A stretch of DNA of 64,000 nt from Pseudorhodobacter turbinis. GTDB lineage: Bacteria; Pseudomonadota; Alphaproteobacteria; Rhodobacterales; Rhodobacteraceae. The stretch spans positions 6,155 through 70,154 of the forward strand of contig NZ_CP039966.1 of the NCBI RefSeq assembly GCF_005234135.1, in the 5' to 3' direction. The notes under the pieces are model-generated. The model saw only the letters and a program-made list of their open reading frames with translations. It searched no databases and was not told where the DNA came from. Positions within the stretch are counted from its first letter, which is position 1; every line of letters starts with the position of its first letter. Both the position numbers and the translations under genes were made by a program. Of the stretch, positions 8,470 through 17,310 are shown piece by piece.

Positions 8470-9555
8470 ATGATGAAATCAAATCGAATACTGGCTATCA
8501 TGGCCGTTTCGGCCAGTGTCGTCGCACTCCCGGCTTTTTCCGATACTATTGCCCCAGAAACATTCAGTGCCGATCTTGCCCTCAATGAAAGCGTGACAAT
8601 CCAAAAGACAGTTGTTGTTGAGGCGACCGGCCCGAAAGAGGCCGTGATCGACGTACACTTCCTGATCGACACTTCAGGCAGTATGGGCGCGCAGGTCAAT
8701 GCCGCGAAAGCTGCGTCAAGCGATCTATTTACCTCGCTTGAATCCAGCTTTGGCGATGTTTCGGCAGGTGTCGGCGTATTCTCGGAGCTTGCGTCGCTGA
8801 CGGATCCAAGGCCGAATGCCAATGCCATTATTGGTGGCGGGCTTTCTACTGACAATGCGACATTCACTGCCAACGTAAATCAGGTTACCCTCAGCGTTCC
8901 TGATAACGGCGGCGATTTCCCTGAATCGGGTCATACCGCTATCGCTTTGGCCGGGAATAATCTGGCTTGGCGTCCAGGGTCGAACCGCTTCATGTTCGTC
9001 TTTACCGACGCATCTGCGAAAGGCGATCTTGCCGGGGCACAAGCCAGCCTTGCCAATAACGACATTTCCTTGGTGACCCTGTCTTATGGCACCTTGGGAA
9101 CAATCACCGCATCCTATGGTGATGGTCTCTTTGCCGGTGCCACTGTGTTCGCCAGCTCCACAAGCGTTGCTGATATCATCAGCGATGTTACAGCAGGGAT
9201 CACCGCCGGCTTTGCCAACTACGGGGCAGTTACCGTTGGGGATCTGGGTGCAGGCCTGCCGCTGGGGATCGAGGTTTCCACGGTTTGTACCGGCGCTGAT
9301 ATTGGGGCCTGTGTCGGTGCCGAAGCACTTGGCGATTATGATCGCGAAGTCGACAGGACCTTCACCTTCGATGTGACGTTCAAGCGTACTGCCGATGGCG
9401 ATGCTGACTTCTTCACAAACGCACTGGTTGACGGTGGTATCGTTGCCCGTGAGTTTGACAGCTTCCCATCGCCCGTTCCGCTGCCTGCCGGCCTTCCGCT
9501 GCTGATGACAGCTTTCGGGGCTTTGGCTTTTGCGCGTCGCCGCCGCGCAGCCTAA
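8470..9555 (+). CDS. Secreted von Willebrand factor A protein with VPLPA-CTERM tail
   Basis: 361 residues from ATG 8470 (GGAG ribosome site 6 bp upstream). Signal peptide at 1-24 (ILAIMAVSASVVALPAFS). A vWA-type domain runs from about 60 to 260 with a complete-looking MIDAS start DTSGSMG at 67-73 and FVFTDASAKGD further on; vWA domains bind ligands through a metal ion and are common in adhesins. The C-terminus is VPLPAGLPLLMTAFGAL plus FARRRRAA: motif, membrane helix, Arg cluster, the sorting signal cut by XrtD exosortases. Expected path: Sec export, then XrtD processing and surface or matrix release. The upstream region is strongly AT-rich; a hairpin terminator follows. Assignment of tail and vWA fold is firm, adhesive role is inference. 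Confidence 0.85.
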   Translation: MMKSNRILAIMAVSASVVALPAFSDTIAPETFSADLALNESVTIQKTVVVEATGPKEAVIDVHFLIDTSGSMGAQVNAAKAASSDLFTSLESSFGDVSAGVGVFSELASLTDPRPNANAIIGGGLSTDNATFTANVNQVTLSVPDNGGDFPESGHTAIALAGNNLAWRPGSNRFMFVFTDASAKGDLAGAQASLANNDISLVTLSYGTLGTITASYGDGLFAGATVFASSTSVADIISDVTAGITAGFANYGAVTVGDLGAGLPLGIEVSTVCTGADIGACVGAEALGDYDREVDRTFTFDVTFKRTADGDADFFTNALVDGGIVAREFDSFPSPVPLPAGLPLLMTAFGALAFARRRRAA

Positions 9556-9579
9556 CATAGCCTGTTGAAAAATAATTGA

Positions 9580-9613
9580 GTGTGGCGCCTTATGGTGCCA
9601 CACTTTATTTTTT
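9580..9613 (+). terminator. Strong rho-independent terminator after the vWA gene
   Basis: 10-bp stem GTGTGGCGCC/GGTGCCACAC (9580-9589 and 9594-9603, one G-T pair) with a 4-base loop, followed by TTTATTTTTTT. It sits 25 bp after the vWA stop and 25 bp before the next ribosome site, so the TPR gene downstream probably has reduced read-through or its own promoter. Confidence 0.85.
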
Positions 9614-9637
9614 GTACTTTTCAAAGTGAGGCTGGTT

Positions 9638-11134
9638 ATGTCCATCGTTCCCGGTAAACTTCGCACCAAAATGCTTTTGCCGCTCGTCCTCGCTGCGTTC
9701 ACGCAAACGGCCTATGCCGCAACAACCGATTATGAGCTGCTATTGCCACAAGCCCCCAAAGACACCGCCTATCTTTTGCCCATTTCGCAAGCCCTCAGCG
9801 ACGGGAACCTTGCGCAGGCTGAAACTCTTGTGCGCGCCAGGGTAGGCATTGCCCCCGAGGATGCCGTCGCCTGGGAGGTTCTGGGCGTGACGCTGGCGCT
9901 TGGCGGGGACGCAAGCGGTGCAGATGCCGCTTATGCAAAAGCGGTGGAGCTGGAGCCAAAGCGGTTAAGCGCATGGGTCAAGCGCGGCGACCTTGCCGAG
10001 GCGGCCGGCAAGATGCCCGATGCGATGACCTATTGGACCGCAGCGATTGAAATTGCGCCGGCCTATGCCGCTGCACATCAACGCCTTGGCGGGGCCTATG
10101 CCGCGGCCGGCAATCTGCCCCGCGCCATTGAACATCTGGAAGCGGCCGTTGCGATCGAAAAACCCGACGTCTTTGCCGTCAAGACAGAGCTGGCTTTAGT
10201 CTATAACAGGGCAGGGCGCCCGGGTGATACGCTTGCGCTGTTGGCCGATGCCGCCACCAAAAAGGATGCCCGCCTTATGCTGGCGCTTGGCAATGCCCAT
10301 GCCCAACTGGGCGATGCCGAAACCGCGCTTTCCCAGTACCAACGCGGGATCGATGCCGCGCCGGATGATAACGCGCTTCTCAAGGCCAAGGGGGCGCTGC
10401 AGGTCGAAACCGGTGATATGACAAATGCGGTGGCAACCCTGTCCAAACCCGCCGCAGCCATGCCGGTAGACAGCTTTTCCAACCTCCAATACGCCCGTGC
10501 ATTGCTAGCAACCGGCAATTCAACCGATGCCATTGCCGCCGCCGAACGGGCTGCAAGCACGGACAAGACCTCGGACATTGCCAGACAAGCGCTGTTCGTT
10601 GCCGCCCGCGCCCATCTTTTGAACCGCGACTTCCCTAAGGCCATCGAAACGACAGCGCAGCTGGTGGCCCTGTTTCCCGATGATCCGGCGTCCTGGCGTG
10701 AACATGCGGCGATTAGCGGCGCGATCGGGCGATACCCTGCTGCCAAGGATATCTACGACGAGGCGATTGCCCGTTTTGACAATGATGCCGAACTTTTAAG
10801 GGGGCGTAGCATTGTCAATCTGCGGCTGGGGCAGATTGATGCCGCAGCAGAGGATGCCGGCCTGGCCGCAAGTCTGGCACCGGACTGGCTGGAGCCACGA
10901 TTCCTGCTTGGTGAAATAGAGCAAGCCCGCGGACAAAACGACAAGGCCGAAGCCGCCTTTCGGGCCGCCCTTGCAATCAATCCTGCCCACTGGCCAAGCA
11001 TGGTGAACACCGCCGCCCTAAGGCTTGCCGCAGGGGATACTGCCGAGGCGCTGCAACTTGCACAAATGGCCGTAGAGGCATCAGGAGGCGCGCAGGCGGC
11101 GCTCGATGTCCTAGGTAAGGCAAAGGCCCAATAA
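9638..11134 (+). CDS. Exported TPR-repeat protein
   Basis: 498 residues from ATG 9638, with AGTGAGG 7 bp upstream; a GTG 12 bases earlier is less likely. Signal peptide ends near ALAAFTQTAYAA (about residue 29). The rest is built of tetratricopeptide repeats of about 34 residues (for example AWVKRGDLAEAAGKMPDAMT, LGGAYAAAGNLPRAIEHLEA), roughly ten in number, giving a periplasmic protein-protein interaction solenoid. It follows the vWA/VPLPA gene by 82 bp. Secreted TPR proteins accompany exosortase and polysaccharide export loci (PrsT-like), so a scaffold role for the vWA protein or the export machine is plausible inference. Confidence 0.8.
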   Translation: MSIVPGKLRTKMLLPLVLAAFTQTAYAATTDYELLLPQAPKDTAYLLPISQALSDGNLAQAETLVRARVGIAPEDAVAWEVLGVTLALGGDASGADAAYAKAVELEPKRLSAWVKRGDLAEAAGKMPDAMTYWTAAIEIAPAYAAAHQRLGGAYAAAGNLPRAIEHLEAAVAIEKPDVFAVKTELALVYNRAGRPGDTLALLADAATKKDARLMLALGNAHAQLGDAETALSQYQRGIDAAPDDNALLKAKGALQVETGDMTNAVATLSKPAAAMPVDSFSNLQYARALLATGNSTDAIAAAERAASTDKTSDIARQALFVAARAHLLNRDFPKAIETTAQLVALFPDDPASWREHAAISGAIGRYPAAKDIYDEAIARFDNDAELLRGRSIVNLRLGQIDAAAEDAGLAASLAPDWLEPRFLLGEIEQARGQNDKAEAAFRAALAINPAHWPSMVNTAALRLAAGDTAEALQLAQMAVEASGGAQAALDVLGKAKAQ

Positions 11135-11152
11135 CAGCAGCCTCACGCCCAG

Positions 11153-11183
11153 AACGGCCCTGCAGGGCCTCTGGCGGGCCGTT
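11153..11183 (+). terminator. Possible terminator hairpin after TPR gene
   Basis: Arms AACGGCCC (11153-11160) and GGGCCGTT (11176-11183) around a 15-base loop that itself holds GCCCTGCAGGGC overlap. It lies 19 bp after the TPR stop. The T run is only three bases, so it may act weakly or be an intergenic repeat. Confidence 0.35.
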
Positions 11184-11410
11184 TCGGGCTGACTTGCGTC
11201 TTAGCCCCTCTTGATGGGCGAGATCTGGACGCAACCCTAGCGCCCAAAAGTTGGGGCCAGCACCCTCGGGAGGAGGTGAAGATGCCGGCCCTTGGCATTG
11301 GCGCTCCCTGTTGGTGTTCGCCGCCGCTCATGCTGGCTTACCCTGGGAGGAGCGAGGACCAGCACTTTCCTGTGTTCCGGGCGATCTGTCGCCGCCAGAA
11401 CATGTTTTTC

Positions 11411-11680
11411 TTAGTCATCTGCCATCAGGCTCACCGCATATTGAGGGATCTCGGCGCGGGAGATCCCGATCTGCGCAAGCTGGCGATCGTTCATACCCGA
11501 GAGAGTGGAGATCATCCGGGACATCTGAAGAGCTTTCACGAGGGATCCGGCAAGACCATACGCCTTGATCCCGACCCCGGCCAACACGGCAAGAAGCTTT
11601 GATCCTAGCCTGAACGCTGCCGTTAAAGCGGGAGTGATCTGGCGCGGTGCAGACCCGCTGGTGTGGGAACTAACAGCCAT
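11411..11680 (-). CDS. DUF1127-family small protein (second of pair)
   Basis: 89 residues with the DUF1127 motif at the C-terminus: LSGMNDRQLAQIGISRAEIP, followed by a short tail. The N-terminal half is Ala/Leu-rich and amphipathic. ATG 11680 has GGAGG just upstream and overlaps the 3' end of the preceding DUF1127 gene by 11 bp, so the pair is translationally coupled. DUF1127 proteins are small Arg-rich regulators in alphaproteobacteria, some of which affect RNA turnover and phosphate or carbon metabolism. The exact role here is unknown. Confidence 0.75.
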   Translation of the reverse strand: MAVSSHTSGSAPRQITPALTAAFRLGSKLLAVLAGVGIKAYGLAGSLVKALQMSRMISTLSGMNDRQLAQIGISRAEIPQYAVSLMADD

Positions 11681-11894
11681 ATGCCGCCTCCAATGCCATT
11701 CTTTTGATGCTGCAACGCGGAATCCCCAGATCCCCGAGCTCGCGATCCGTCAACACAGAAAGCTCTTGCAACGTCGTGCGGTAGACTTTGCGTTTCACAA
11801 GCGCCTTTCGCATCCGGGCATTTTTCTGATGAAAAAATGTGCGGCCAGCATCCCAAACGATGTCGAACCCGCTGTTTGATCGTGTCGTTGCCAT
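11670..11894 (-). CDS. DUF1127-family small protein (first of pair)
   Basis: 74 residues from ATG 11894, preceded by GAGGTG at a normal distance. The N-terminal half is basic (FHQKNARMRKALVKRKVY); the C-terminal half is the DUF1127 motif LQELSVLTDRELGDLGIPRC. A longer reading from 11939 lacks a good ribosome site. It is divergent from the LysR gene at 12055 with 160 bp between, the usual arrangement for a LysR regulator and its target, so control by that LysR protein is likely but unproven. Confidence 0.75.
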   Translation of the reverse strand: MATTRSNSGFDIVWDAGRTFFHQKNARMRKALVKRKVYRTTLQELSVLTDRELGDLGIPRCSIKRMALEAAYGC

Positions 11895-12054
11895 AATAAG
11901 CACCTCGGTTCTTGCTGCGATGCAGTATCCATGCTGCACTGCAGAAGTAGCCTGATTTGGTAGCGCTCACAATTGCTCCAGATGGCATAGGACCCATGCC
12001 GATTTGGAACAGATCAAGGCGGCATGGGCCAAATCGGAACGAGAAGGTCATAAA

Positions 12055-12990
12055 ATGGATATCTCTGCGCAGATGTTGATGTTTGCGAATGTTGTCGAAC
12101 AGGGCAGTATCTCTGCCGCGGCGCGGACAATGGGGCAGACCCCCTCGGCGGTTAGCAAGCAGATCGGCTTGCTTGAGGATCACGTTCATTACCGCCTTCT
12201 CAATCGGACCAGAATCGGGGTCTCACCCACGCAGGAAGGTCAGGAATTCTACGAAAAATGCCAAGCGATGGCCGAAAAGTTCAAGGAGGCCGAGGCGCTG
12301 ATCCTGAACCTGGATGGGATCCCGCGTGGGAACCTTAAGATCGCGTCCAGTGTGGCATTCGGTAAGGCCCAGTTGATCCCGGCCTTGCCAAAATTCCTTG
12401 AAGAATACCCCGAGGTTCAGGTCTCGCTGGATCTGACGGATCGCGATGTGGACTTGCAAAGTGAGGGTTTTGACGCCGCGATATGTTTTGCCGAACAGTA
12501 CCAGAAGCCCGATATTGTGGTTCGCCGTATCATGCAAAGCCACCGGGTTCTATGTGCTTCCCCCGCCTATTTGGCGCGTTGCGGTACGCCGACAACTTTG
12601 AGTGATCTTGCAAAACATAATTGTCTTAGAATTTCTGGAAACCGTAAGCGGAACACCTGGAATGACGCTGAAACATCTGATGATCTGGATTTTGAGGCGC
12701 ATGGGAATTTTGAAGGCAACAGCACGGACGTCATCTATCGTGCCACACTTGCGGGCATGGGGATTGCGCGGCTTCCAAGGTATATGACGGACCAGAAGTT
12801 CCAGACAGGAGAGTTAATTCATGTCATGCCGGAATACGCCCCTCCGAGTACCGACATTGCCATCATGTTTGCAGACAAACGCAACCTTGCCCCTAAAACG
12901 CGTGTTTTCATTGATTTCCTGGTATGTCAGTTCCGGGAGATGCCAGGAAATGCGACAGCAACCTTTAAACCCCGAGTCTGTGCCTGTTGA
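12055..12990 (+). CDS. LysR-family transcriptional regulator
   Basis: 311 residues from ATG 12055 with GAGAAGG upstream. N-terminal winged HTH of LysR type: FANVVEQGSISAAARTMGQT then PSAVSKQIGLLEDH at about residues 8-41. The remaining part is the PBP-like effector domain, for example GNLKIASSVAFGKAQLIPAL and YRATLAGMGIARLP. Full length for the family, no defects. It is divergent from two DUF1127 genes, which are its most likely targets. The effector cannot be predicted. Confidence 0.9.
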   Translation: MDISAQMLMFANVVEQGSISAAARTMGQTPSAVSKQIGLLEDHVHYRLLNRTRIGVSPTQEGQEFYEKCQAMAEKFKEAEALILNLDGIPRGNLKIASSVAFGKAQLIPALPKFLEEYPEVQVSLDLTDRDVDLQSEGFDAAICFAEQYQKPDIVVRRIMQSHRVLCASPAYLARCGTPTTLSDLAKHNCLRISGNRKRNTWNDAETSDDLDFEAHGNFEGNSTDVIYRATLAGMGIARLPRYMTDQKFQTGELIHVMPEYAPPSTDIAIMFADKRNLAPKTRVFIDFLVCQFREMPGNATATFKPRVCAC

Positions 12991-14078
12991 AGTTCTCTAA
13001 TTGCATTTGTCAAGTTCTTTGATTGATGCCTTAGCACGCGCCGGGTTCATGGTTCTCTCCGCGGTCGATCTCGACGGATCGCCGCATGTTGGCGTCGGAT
13101 GGCCGGATCGGCCTAAGTGGTCCTCGCACTTGCTTCGGTGTGCAGTGCATTCAGAGGGACGGCCTGATCCGCGCCATACGTCCCGGCGGGGACGCGTCCG
13201 CTGGCTTAGTCGCGCAACTTATCCCTACTTATGCTGCCGACTGGGTCCAACGGAATGGCGTGTTGGTTTTCCACATGGCGTGCAGAGCCACGGCAAGTTT
13301 CCGGGCGACCGCAATACGCGCCTTTTTGACGTCAAACCCTTTCTAAAATCGGGCACTTTCGCCAATTTCATGCCCCAGGTCTTTAGGGACGAAGATCGCA
13401 AGTTGCGCCTCAGCAAGGTCGTTGCCGCCTCATAGAGGTGCTTTCGCACCATCTTGTCGCCCTGCTTCGAGATGCGTCCATTTCTACTGGTTTCGCGGGA
13501 CTCGTATCGTCTTGGCGTCAGCCCGAGATATGCGCCCGCACTTTATGACCTTTTGAAGCGTGATGCGTCATCGAATGCTGACACAACTGACAGTGCGGTG
13601 ATGATTCCCACACCAGGCGCGGTCATAAACAGCTTGAGGGTCGGGTTTGCTCTGGCGATCGCGGCAAGCCGTGTGTCCAGAACCTTGATCTGATCGCAGA
13701 CGGACGCTCGTGCTTTCATCAAAGTTTCCACAATAATACGCATTTCTGGCGATGCTTCCAATTCACCACAAATGATCTCATGAGCGCGCCCTGTGAAGCC
13801 ACCCACGCGCTTGCCAAACAGAACTCCAAAAGTCCGCAGAAGCCCACGGAGCTCGTTTTCTATCTTGACCCGAATGCGCACCAACGTTTCACGCGCTGTC
13901 AGCAACGAACGAACCTGATAGCAGTCATGGCTCTTGATCCGCACCTGCTTGAACCAACCGACACGCATGATTTGAGCCAAACCGGCGGCGTCATTTCGAT
14001 CCGTTTTAACTGGCCGCATCTTGAAGGCTGCATTGGCGTGGTAATCGCCCCCTTTTTAACGGGGTGCATCTGTAGAAC

Positions 14079-14912
14079 TTACGCGGCCATTTTCAGTTTC
14101 ATAGCGGGTGTGATGCCGCCGATGCCCATGTTCGGGCGGTCGTTGTTATATGTCCAGAGCCATTGTGTGGCCTGATCCTGAGCCTCCTCGATGCTTTCGA
14201 TGATGTATTGATCCAGCCATTCATGCCGAACCGTCCGGTTGTAGCGCTCGACATAGGCGTTCTGCTGGGGCTGTCCGGGTTGGATGTGCTGGATCGTAAC
14301 ACTATGTTTCTCAGCCCATTTTCTCAGTGTTTCGCTGATATATTCCGGCCCATTGTCGACCCTGATCGTGCCCGGTTTTCCGCGCCATTCGATAATGCGA
14401 TCAAGGCTGCGGATGACCCGTTCGGCAGGGAGCGAGAAATCAACCTCGATCCCCAGCCCTTCGCGGTTGAAGTCGTCCAACACATTCAAAAGCCGAAAAG
14501 CCCTGCCGTCGCCGAGGCGATCCGCCATGAAGTCCATGGACCAGGTCACATTCGGTCTGTTCGGGACCGCCAGAACGTCAGGCTTCTCCCGTTTCAGCCG
14601 CTTGCGCGGCTTGATGCGCAGGTTCAGTTCCAGCTCACAGTAGATCCGGTAGACCCGCTTGTGGTTCCACGGATGCCCCTTCACGTTGCGCAAATGCAGG
14701 AAACACAGGCCAAATCCCCAAGTCTTGCGCGCATCCGTCAGCCCTGTCAGCAGATCGGCGATCACCTCGTTCTCGTCTTTCAGCTTCGGGCTGTAACGAT
14801 AGCAGGTCTCGCTGACCTCGAAGGCCCGGCACGCCAGCGCGATGCTGACGCCCCGTCGCTCTACCGCCGTTTCGGCCATCTCGCGGCGCTGAGATGGCCC
14901 CGTTACTTTTTT
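14079..14912 (-). CDS. IS3-family transposase OrfB (rve integrase core)
   Basis: Read after a -1 frameshift from OrfA near 14910; the frame itself is open further upstream but that part overlaps OrfA out of phase. Contains HTH_21-type [18 protein letters not shown], then the DDE core: [16 protein letters not shown] (first Asp), [12 protein letters not shown] (second Asp), and [17 protein letters not shown] (Glu). The C-terminus [18 protein letters not shown] is standard. No stops or shifts, so the enzyme is probably functional. Confidence 0.88.
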   Translation of the reverse strand, partial: KKVTGPSQRREMAETAVERRGVSIALACRAFEVSETCYRYSPKLKDENEVIADLLTGLTDARKTWGFGLCFLHLRNVKGHPWNHKRVYRIYCELELNLRIKPRKRLKREKPDVLAVPNRPNVTWSMDFMADRLGDGRAFRLLNVLDDFNREGLGIEVDFSLPAERVIRSLDRIIEWRGKPGTIRVDNGPEYISETLRKWAEKHSVTIQHIQPGQPQQNAYVERYNRTVRHEWLDQYIIESIEEAQDQATQWLWTYNNDRPNMGIGGITPAMKLKMAA

Positions 14913-15166
14913 CCGAGGGCTTCCTTCAATAAGTCCGCCTGCATGCTCAGATCTGCATACATCCGCTTCAGCCTGCGGTTCTCTTCCTCCATGGCTTTCA
15001 TCTGGCTGACCATGGATGCATCCATGCCACCATACTTCGCACGCCATTTGTAAAACGACGCATTGCTCATGCCATGTTCACGGCAAAGCTCGGCCACCGG
15101 CACACCACCTTCGGCTTGGCGCAGGATCGCAAGGATCTGGGGTTCGCTATATCTGGTCATTTTCAT
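14903..15166 (-). CDS. IS3-family transposase OrfA
   Basis: 87 residues: an HTH_Tnp_1-type DNA-binding domain ([40 protein letters not shown]) followed by a leucine-zipper helix ([19 protein letters not shown]). This is OrfA of an IS407-like element, recognising the terminal repeats. It ends in a run AAAAAAG at 14906-14912, the slippery heptamer by which IS3 elements make the OrfAB fusion through a -1 shift. Confidence 0.9.
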   Translation of the reverse strand: MKMTRYSEPQILAILRQAEGGVPVAELCREHGMSNASFYKWRAKYGGMDASMVSQMKAMEEENRRLKRMYADLSMQADLLKEALGKK

Positions 15167-15714
15167 TCAAAATCTCCTCGTTCATCTTGCCGAGAAAATT
15201 CTACTTCCGCAGCCCCTTACTTTCGGGGGGGATTACCGCGTGACGGGCGTCGATACACAGAACTGGTAGTTGACGTGCAGCCAACTCATTCCAGAGCCAA
15301 ACAGCAAGCGGACCTGTCTCAAGCCCAACACGCGATAGATTGGGTGCTCTGTCTCTCAGATAACTTGTGATCACGTCCGGGCAGGTCGCGACCGTCGTCT
15401 CCGCAATTATGGTGCCATTATCATCGACAACACAGATGGCAGTCGTCTCCTGTGAGACATCCAGGGCGGCAAAGCATGGCATGACAGTTCTCCTTTTCAT
15501 CTGAGCCTTGGCCAATCGGTTTCCATTTGATCAGTTTGAAGCAAGGGCCCTTGGTCGAAAAGAGGTGCCCTCCGCGATTACGCTAAGTGGTCCGTTTGTG
15601 CTTGAATTTTTTTAAGCGGATTTGGACCTCTGATCTTTTAGACAGGTTATCGGGGAAGGCTGTTTCTTTTGTAACGAGCTGATGTTTCATGGTTTGGAAC
15701 TGTCGTTTTAAAAG

Positions 15715-15723
15715 TTATCCACA
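15715..15723 (+). promoter_or_regulatory. DnaA box
   Basis: TTATCCACA, an exact match to the consensus DnaA box, about 90 bp upstream of the first iteron. Confidence 0.75.
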
Positions 15724-15814
15724 GGCCTAGGTGTTAAATAGGTGTTAGAATCTGTGTTAAGCAAAAAAAACAGGTTGTAAGATTTTGATCTAGAATGCTT
15801 TTTCAACATACCCT

Positions 15815-15973
15815 GTGTGTAAAAGTACGATAGAGCGTGTGTAAAAGTACGAAGAACCGTGGGTAAAAGTACGAAAGGTGTGGGCAATAGTACGAAAGCG
15901 GGTTACTGTGTGTGATAGTACGAATCTAAATGGACTTAGCTGTTTGAGATACGCAGCGTGTGCGATAGTACGA
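15815..15973 (+). repeat. Six RepA iterons, 16 bp each
   Basis: Copies of GTGTGTAAAAGTACGA or close variants start at 15815, 15837, 15859, 15880, 15908 and 15958. The first three have AAAAGTACGA, the last three ATAGTACGA. Starts are 22, 22, 21, 28 and 50 bases apart, so the first four lie on the same face of the helix (two turns). All point towards repA; the last one overlaps a possible upstream GTG start of repA, which argues for the later start at 15985. Confidence 0.9.
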
Positions 15974-15984
15974 AAGGCTTGAAC

Positions 15985-17028
15985 GTGTCAGAAGAAATTA
16001 TAGCAAACCGCTCACCTCTTCTCCCTGATCGGTATCCGCAGGGAGATTTCTTTGTGTGTGATATTTTCGATGCCGTTCCCAAGGCGGATATGGCGTCGAT
16101 GGAACACCCGATCTTTTCGCTGTCGACCAAGCCTGACACGCGCGTGCGGGAGTATGAACATAATGGGATCAAGATTGCGATTAAGCCGTCGGTTGATGGT
16201 TTGGCGACGGTGCATGATCGTGATGTGTTGATCTATTGTATCAGCCAGCTGATGACTGCGCTTAATGACGGTAAAGAGGTCTCCCAGACGGTTCGATTTC
16301 GGGCTTTTGACATGCTAGTTGCGACAAACCGGAATACGGCGGGAACTGGTTACAGCCAGCTCAAAGCGGCTCTTGAACGGCTTGCCGGCACAAGGATCAG
16401 CACCAATATCGTGACAGGTGGCCGCGAGGTTTTCCGGACGTTTGGCCTGATCGAAAGCGCGGAAGTGGTTCGGGAAACCCGTGACGGGCGCATGCAGGAA
16501 GTTGAGATCAAGCTGTCGGATTGGGTGTTTAATGCAATCCGGTCGAAAGAAGTTCTGACCTTGCACCGGGATTATTTCCGGCTGCGAAAACCTCTTGAGC
16601 GGCGCATTTATGAGCTTGCCCGCAAACATTGTGGGGCACAAAAGGAATGGCGGATCGGTCTCGGGTTGCTTCAGAAAAAAAGTGGCTCGAATTCTACCCA
16701 GCGAGAGTTCCGTCGGCTGGTCCTGAATATTGTTCGGGAGGATCATTCCCATGCGCATATTCCGGACTATCGCATCACATATGATGAGATCGACGACATG
16801 ATCATCTTTACCAACCGTCACGGTGTGAAGCTTGTTCTGCCGCAGGCCGTCGCCCCCCAATTGGACCCGGACGTTTATGAAACGGCCCGTATGTTGGCTG
16901 CGGGGTTTGATGTCCATCACCTCGAACGTGAGTGGCGGGCGTGGCTGCCGGAAACACCTCACAATCCGGAAGCTGCCTTTTTGGGGTTTTGCCGCAAATG
17001 GGTACTCAACAGGAAAAATGCTGAATAG
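15985..17028 (+). CDS. repA: Plasmid replication initiator RepA (RPA family)
   Basis: 347 residues from GTG 15985, which has AAAGG about 8 bp upstream; a GTG at 15958 lies within the last iteron and is rejected. The sequence fits the replication initiator protein A family of alphaproteobacterial plasmids: ANRSPLLPDRYPQGDFFVCD and FSLSTKPDTRVREYEHNG near the start, SQTVRFRAFDMLVATNR in the middle, then a winged-helix-type KPLERRIYELARKHCG. It binds the adjacent iterons and starts replication. No parAB pair or toxin-antitoxin is adjacent, so stability functions must lie elsewhere. Similar initiators define the RepA group of roseobacter plasmids, many of which carry biofilm genes. Confidence 0.92.
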   Translation: MSEEIIANRSPLLPDRYPQGDFFVCDIFDAVPKADMASMEHPIFSLSTKPDTRVREYEHNGIKIAIKPSVDGLATVHDRDVLIYCISQLMTALNDGKEVSQTVRFRAFDMLVATNRNTAGTGYSQLKAALERLAGTRISTNIVTGGREVFRTFGLIESAEVVRETRDGRMQEVEIKLSDWVFNAIRSKEVLTLHRDYFRLRKPLERRIYELARKHCGAQKEWRIGLGLLQKKSGSNSTQREFRRLVLNIVREDHSHAHIPDYRITYDEIDDMIIFTNRHGVKLVLPQAVAPQLDPDVYETARMLAAGFDVHHLEREWRAWLPETPHNPEAAFLGFCRKWVLNRKNAE

Positions 17029-17310
17029 CTTTGCGTGATGTTGGGGGCGGCATATATATCAGATATAAATCCGGTTACCTTTTTATATCCGGTATAGTAA
17101 TTGTAAGATGACGGGGCGCTGCCGGTTAATGCGCAAAACTATTAACCACTATTGCGAAAATACATTCGGATTAGGCAGGAAATCGTCAAAACAACTATCA
17201 TTAAGGCTGAAAACCCGCTGGTGAAGACAATAGTGGTTTCACATCCTGCGCGGGTGATTTAGTCCATGCTGCATGTGCATATACGCCAGATAACGAAAAC
17301 AGGATAATCA

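Larger units (their letters stand above)
14040..15237 (-). mobile_element. IS3-family insertion sequence (IS407-like), complete
   Basis: 1198-bp element with inverted ends GGTAATCGCCCCC at 14040 and, on the other strand, GGTAATCCCCCCC ending at 15237. It is flanked by a 4-bp direct repeat GCGT at 14036-14039 and 15238-15241; removing the element and one GCGT restores an IS110 reading frame. A 4-bp duplication fits the IS407 subgroup. Both transposase frames look intact with an A6G slippery site at the junction, so the element may still be active. Confidence 0.88.
13229..15515 (-). pseudogene. IS110-family transposase gene, split by an IS3-family insertion
   Basis: The N-terminal part (15515 to 15238) reads CFAALDVSQETTAICVVDD and LETGPLAVWLWNELAARQLP, then CIDARHA. 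The rest resumes at 14039 with KMRPVKTDRNDAAGLAQIMR and runs to AKLFMTAPGVG-type sequence. Joining both across the IS3 target duplication restores DARHANAAFKMRPVKTDRND in frame. The 3' part carries further damage: an in-frame TAA at about 13541, before SAGAYLGLTPRRYE, and a frameshift near 13345, after which KKARIAVARKLAVALHAMW and a normal C-terminus follow, ending at TAA 13229. The DEDD-type recombinase is inactive. Confidence 0.85.
15640..15984 (+). other. Plasmid replication origin region (oriV candidate)
   Basis: Directly upstream of repA. It contains, in order, a perfect DnaA box TTATCCACA (15715-15723), an AT-rich stretch with a run of eight A at about 15765 as candidate melting region, and six iterons (15815-15973). 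This combination is the classic layout of an iteron-controlled origin: RepA binds the iterons, DnaA its box, and the AT-rich part opens. Iteron binding also controls copy number in such plasmids. Confidence 0.8.

Noticed and set aside
8725..9702. 325-codon minus-strand open frame
   Set aside because: It lies antisense to the vWA gene and its terminator; the plus frame has signal peptide, vWA and sorting tail, so the antisense frame is a shadow.
13001..13435. 144-codon plus-strand hypothetical gene
   Set aside because: It overlaps, antisense, the C-terminal part of the IS110 transposase remnant and has no supporting motif.
15815..15973. CRISPR array
   Set aside because: Repeats of 16 bp with 5-6 bp spacers that vary little, next to repA, are iterons; no cas gene is present.
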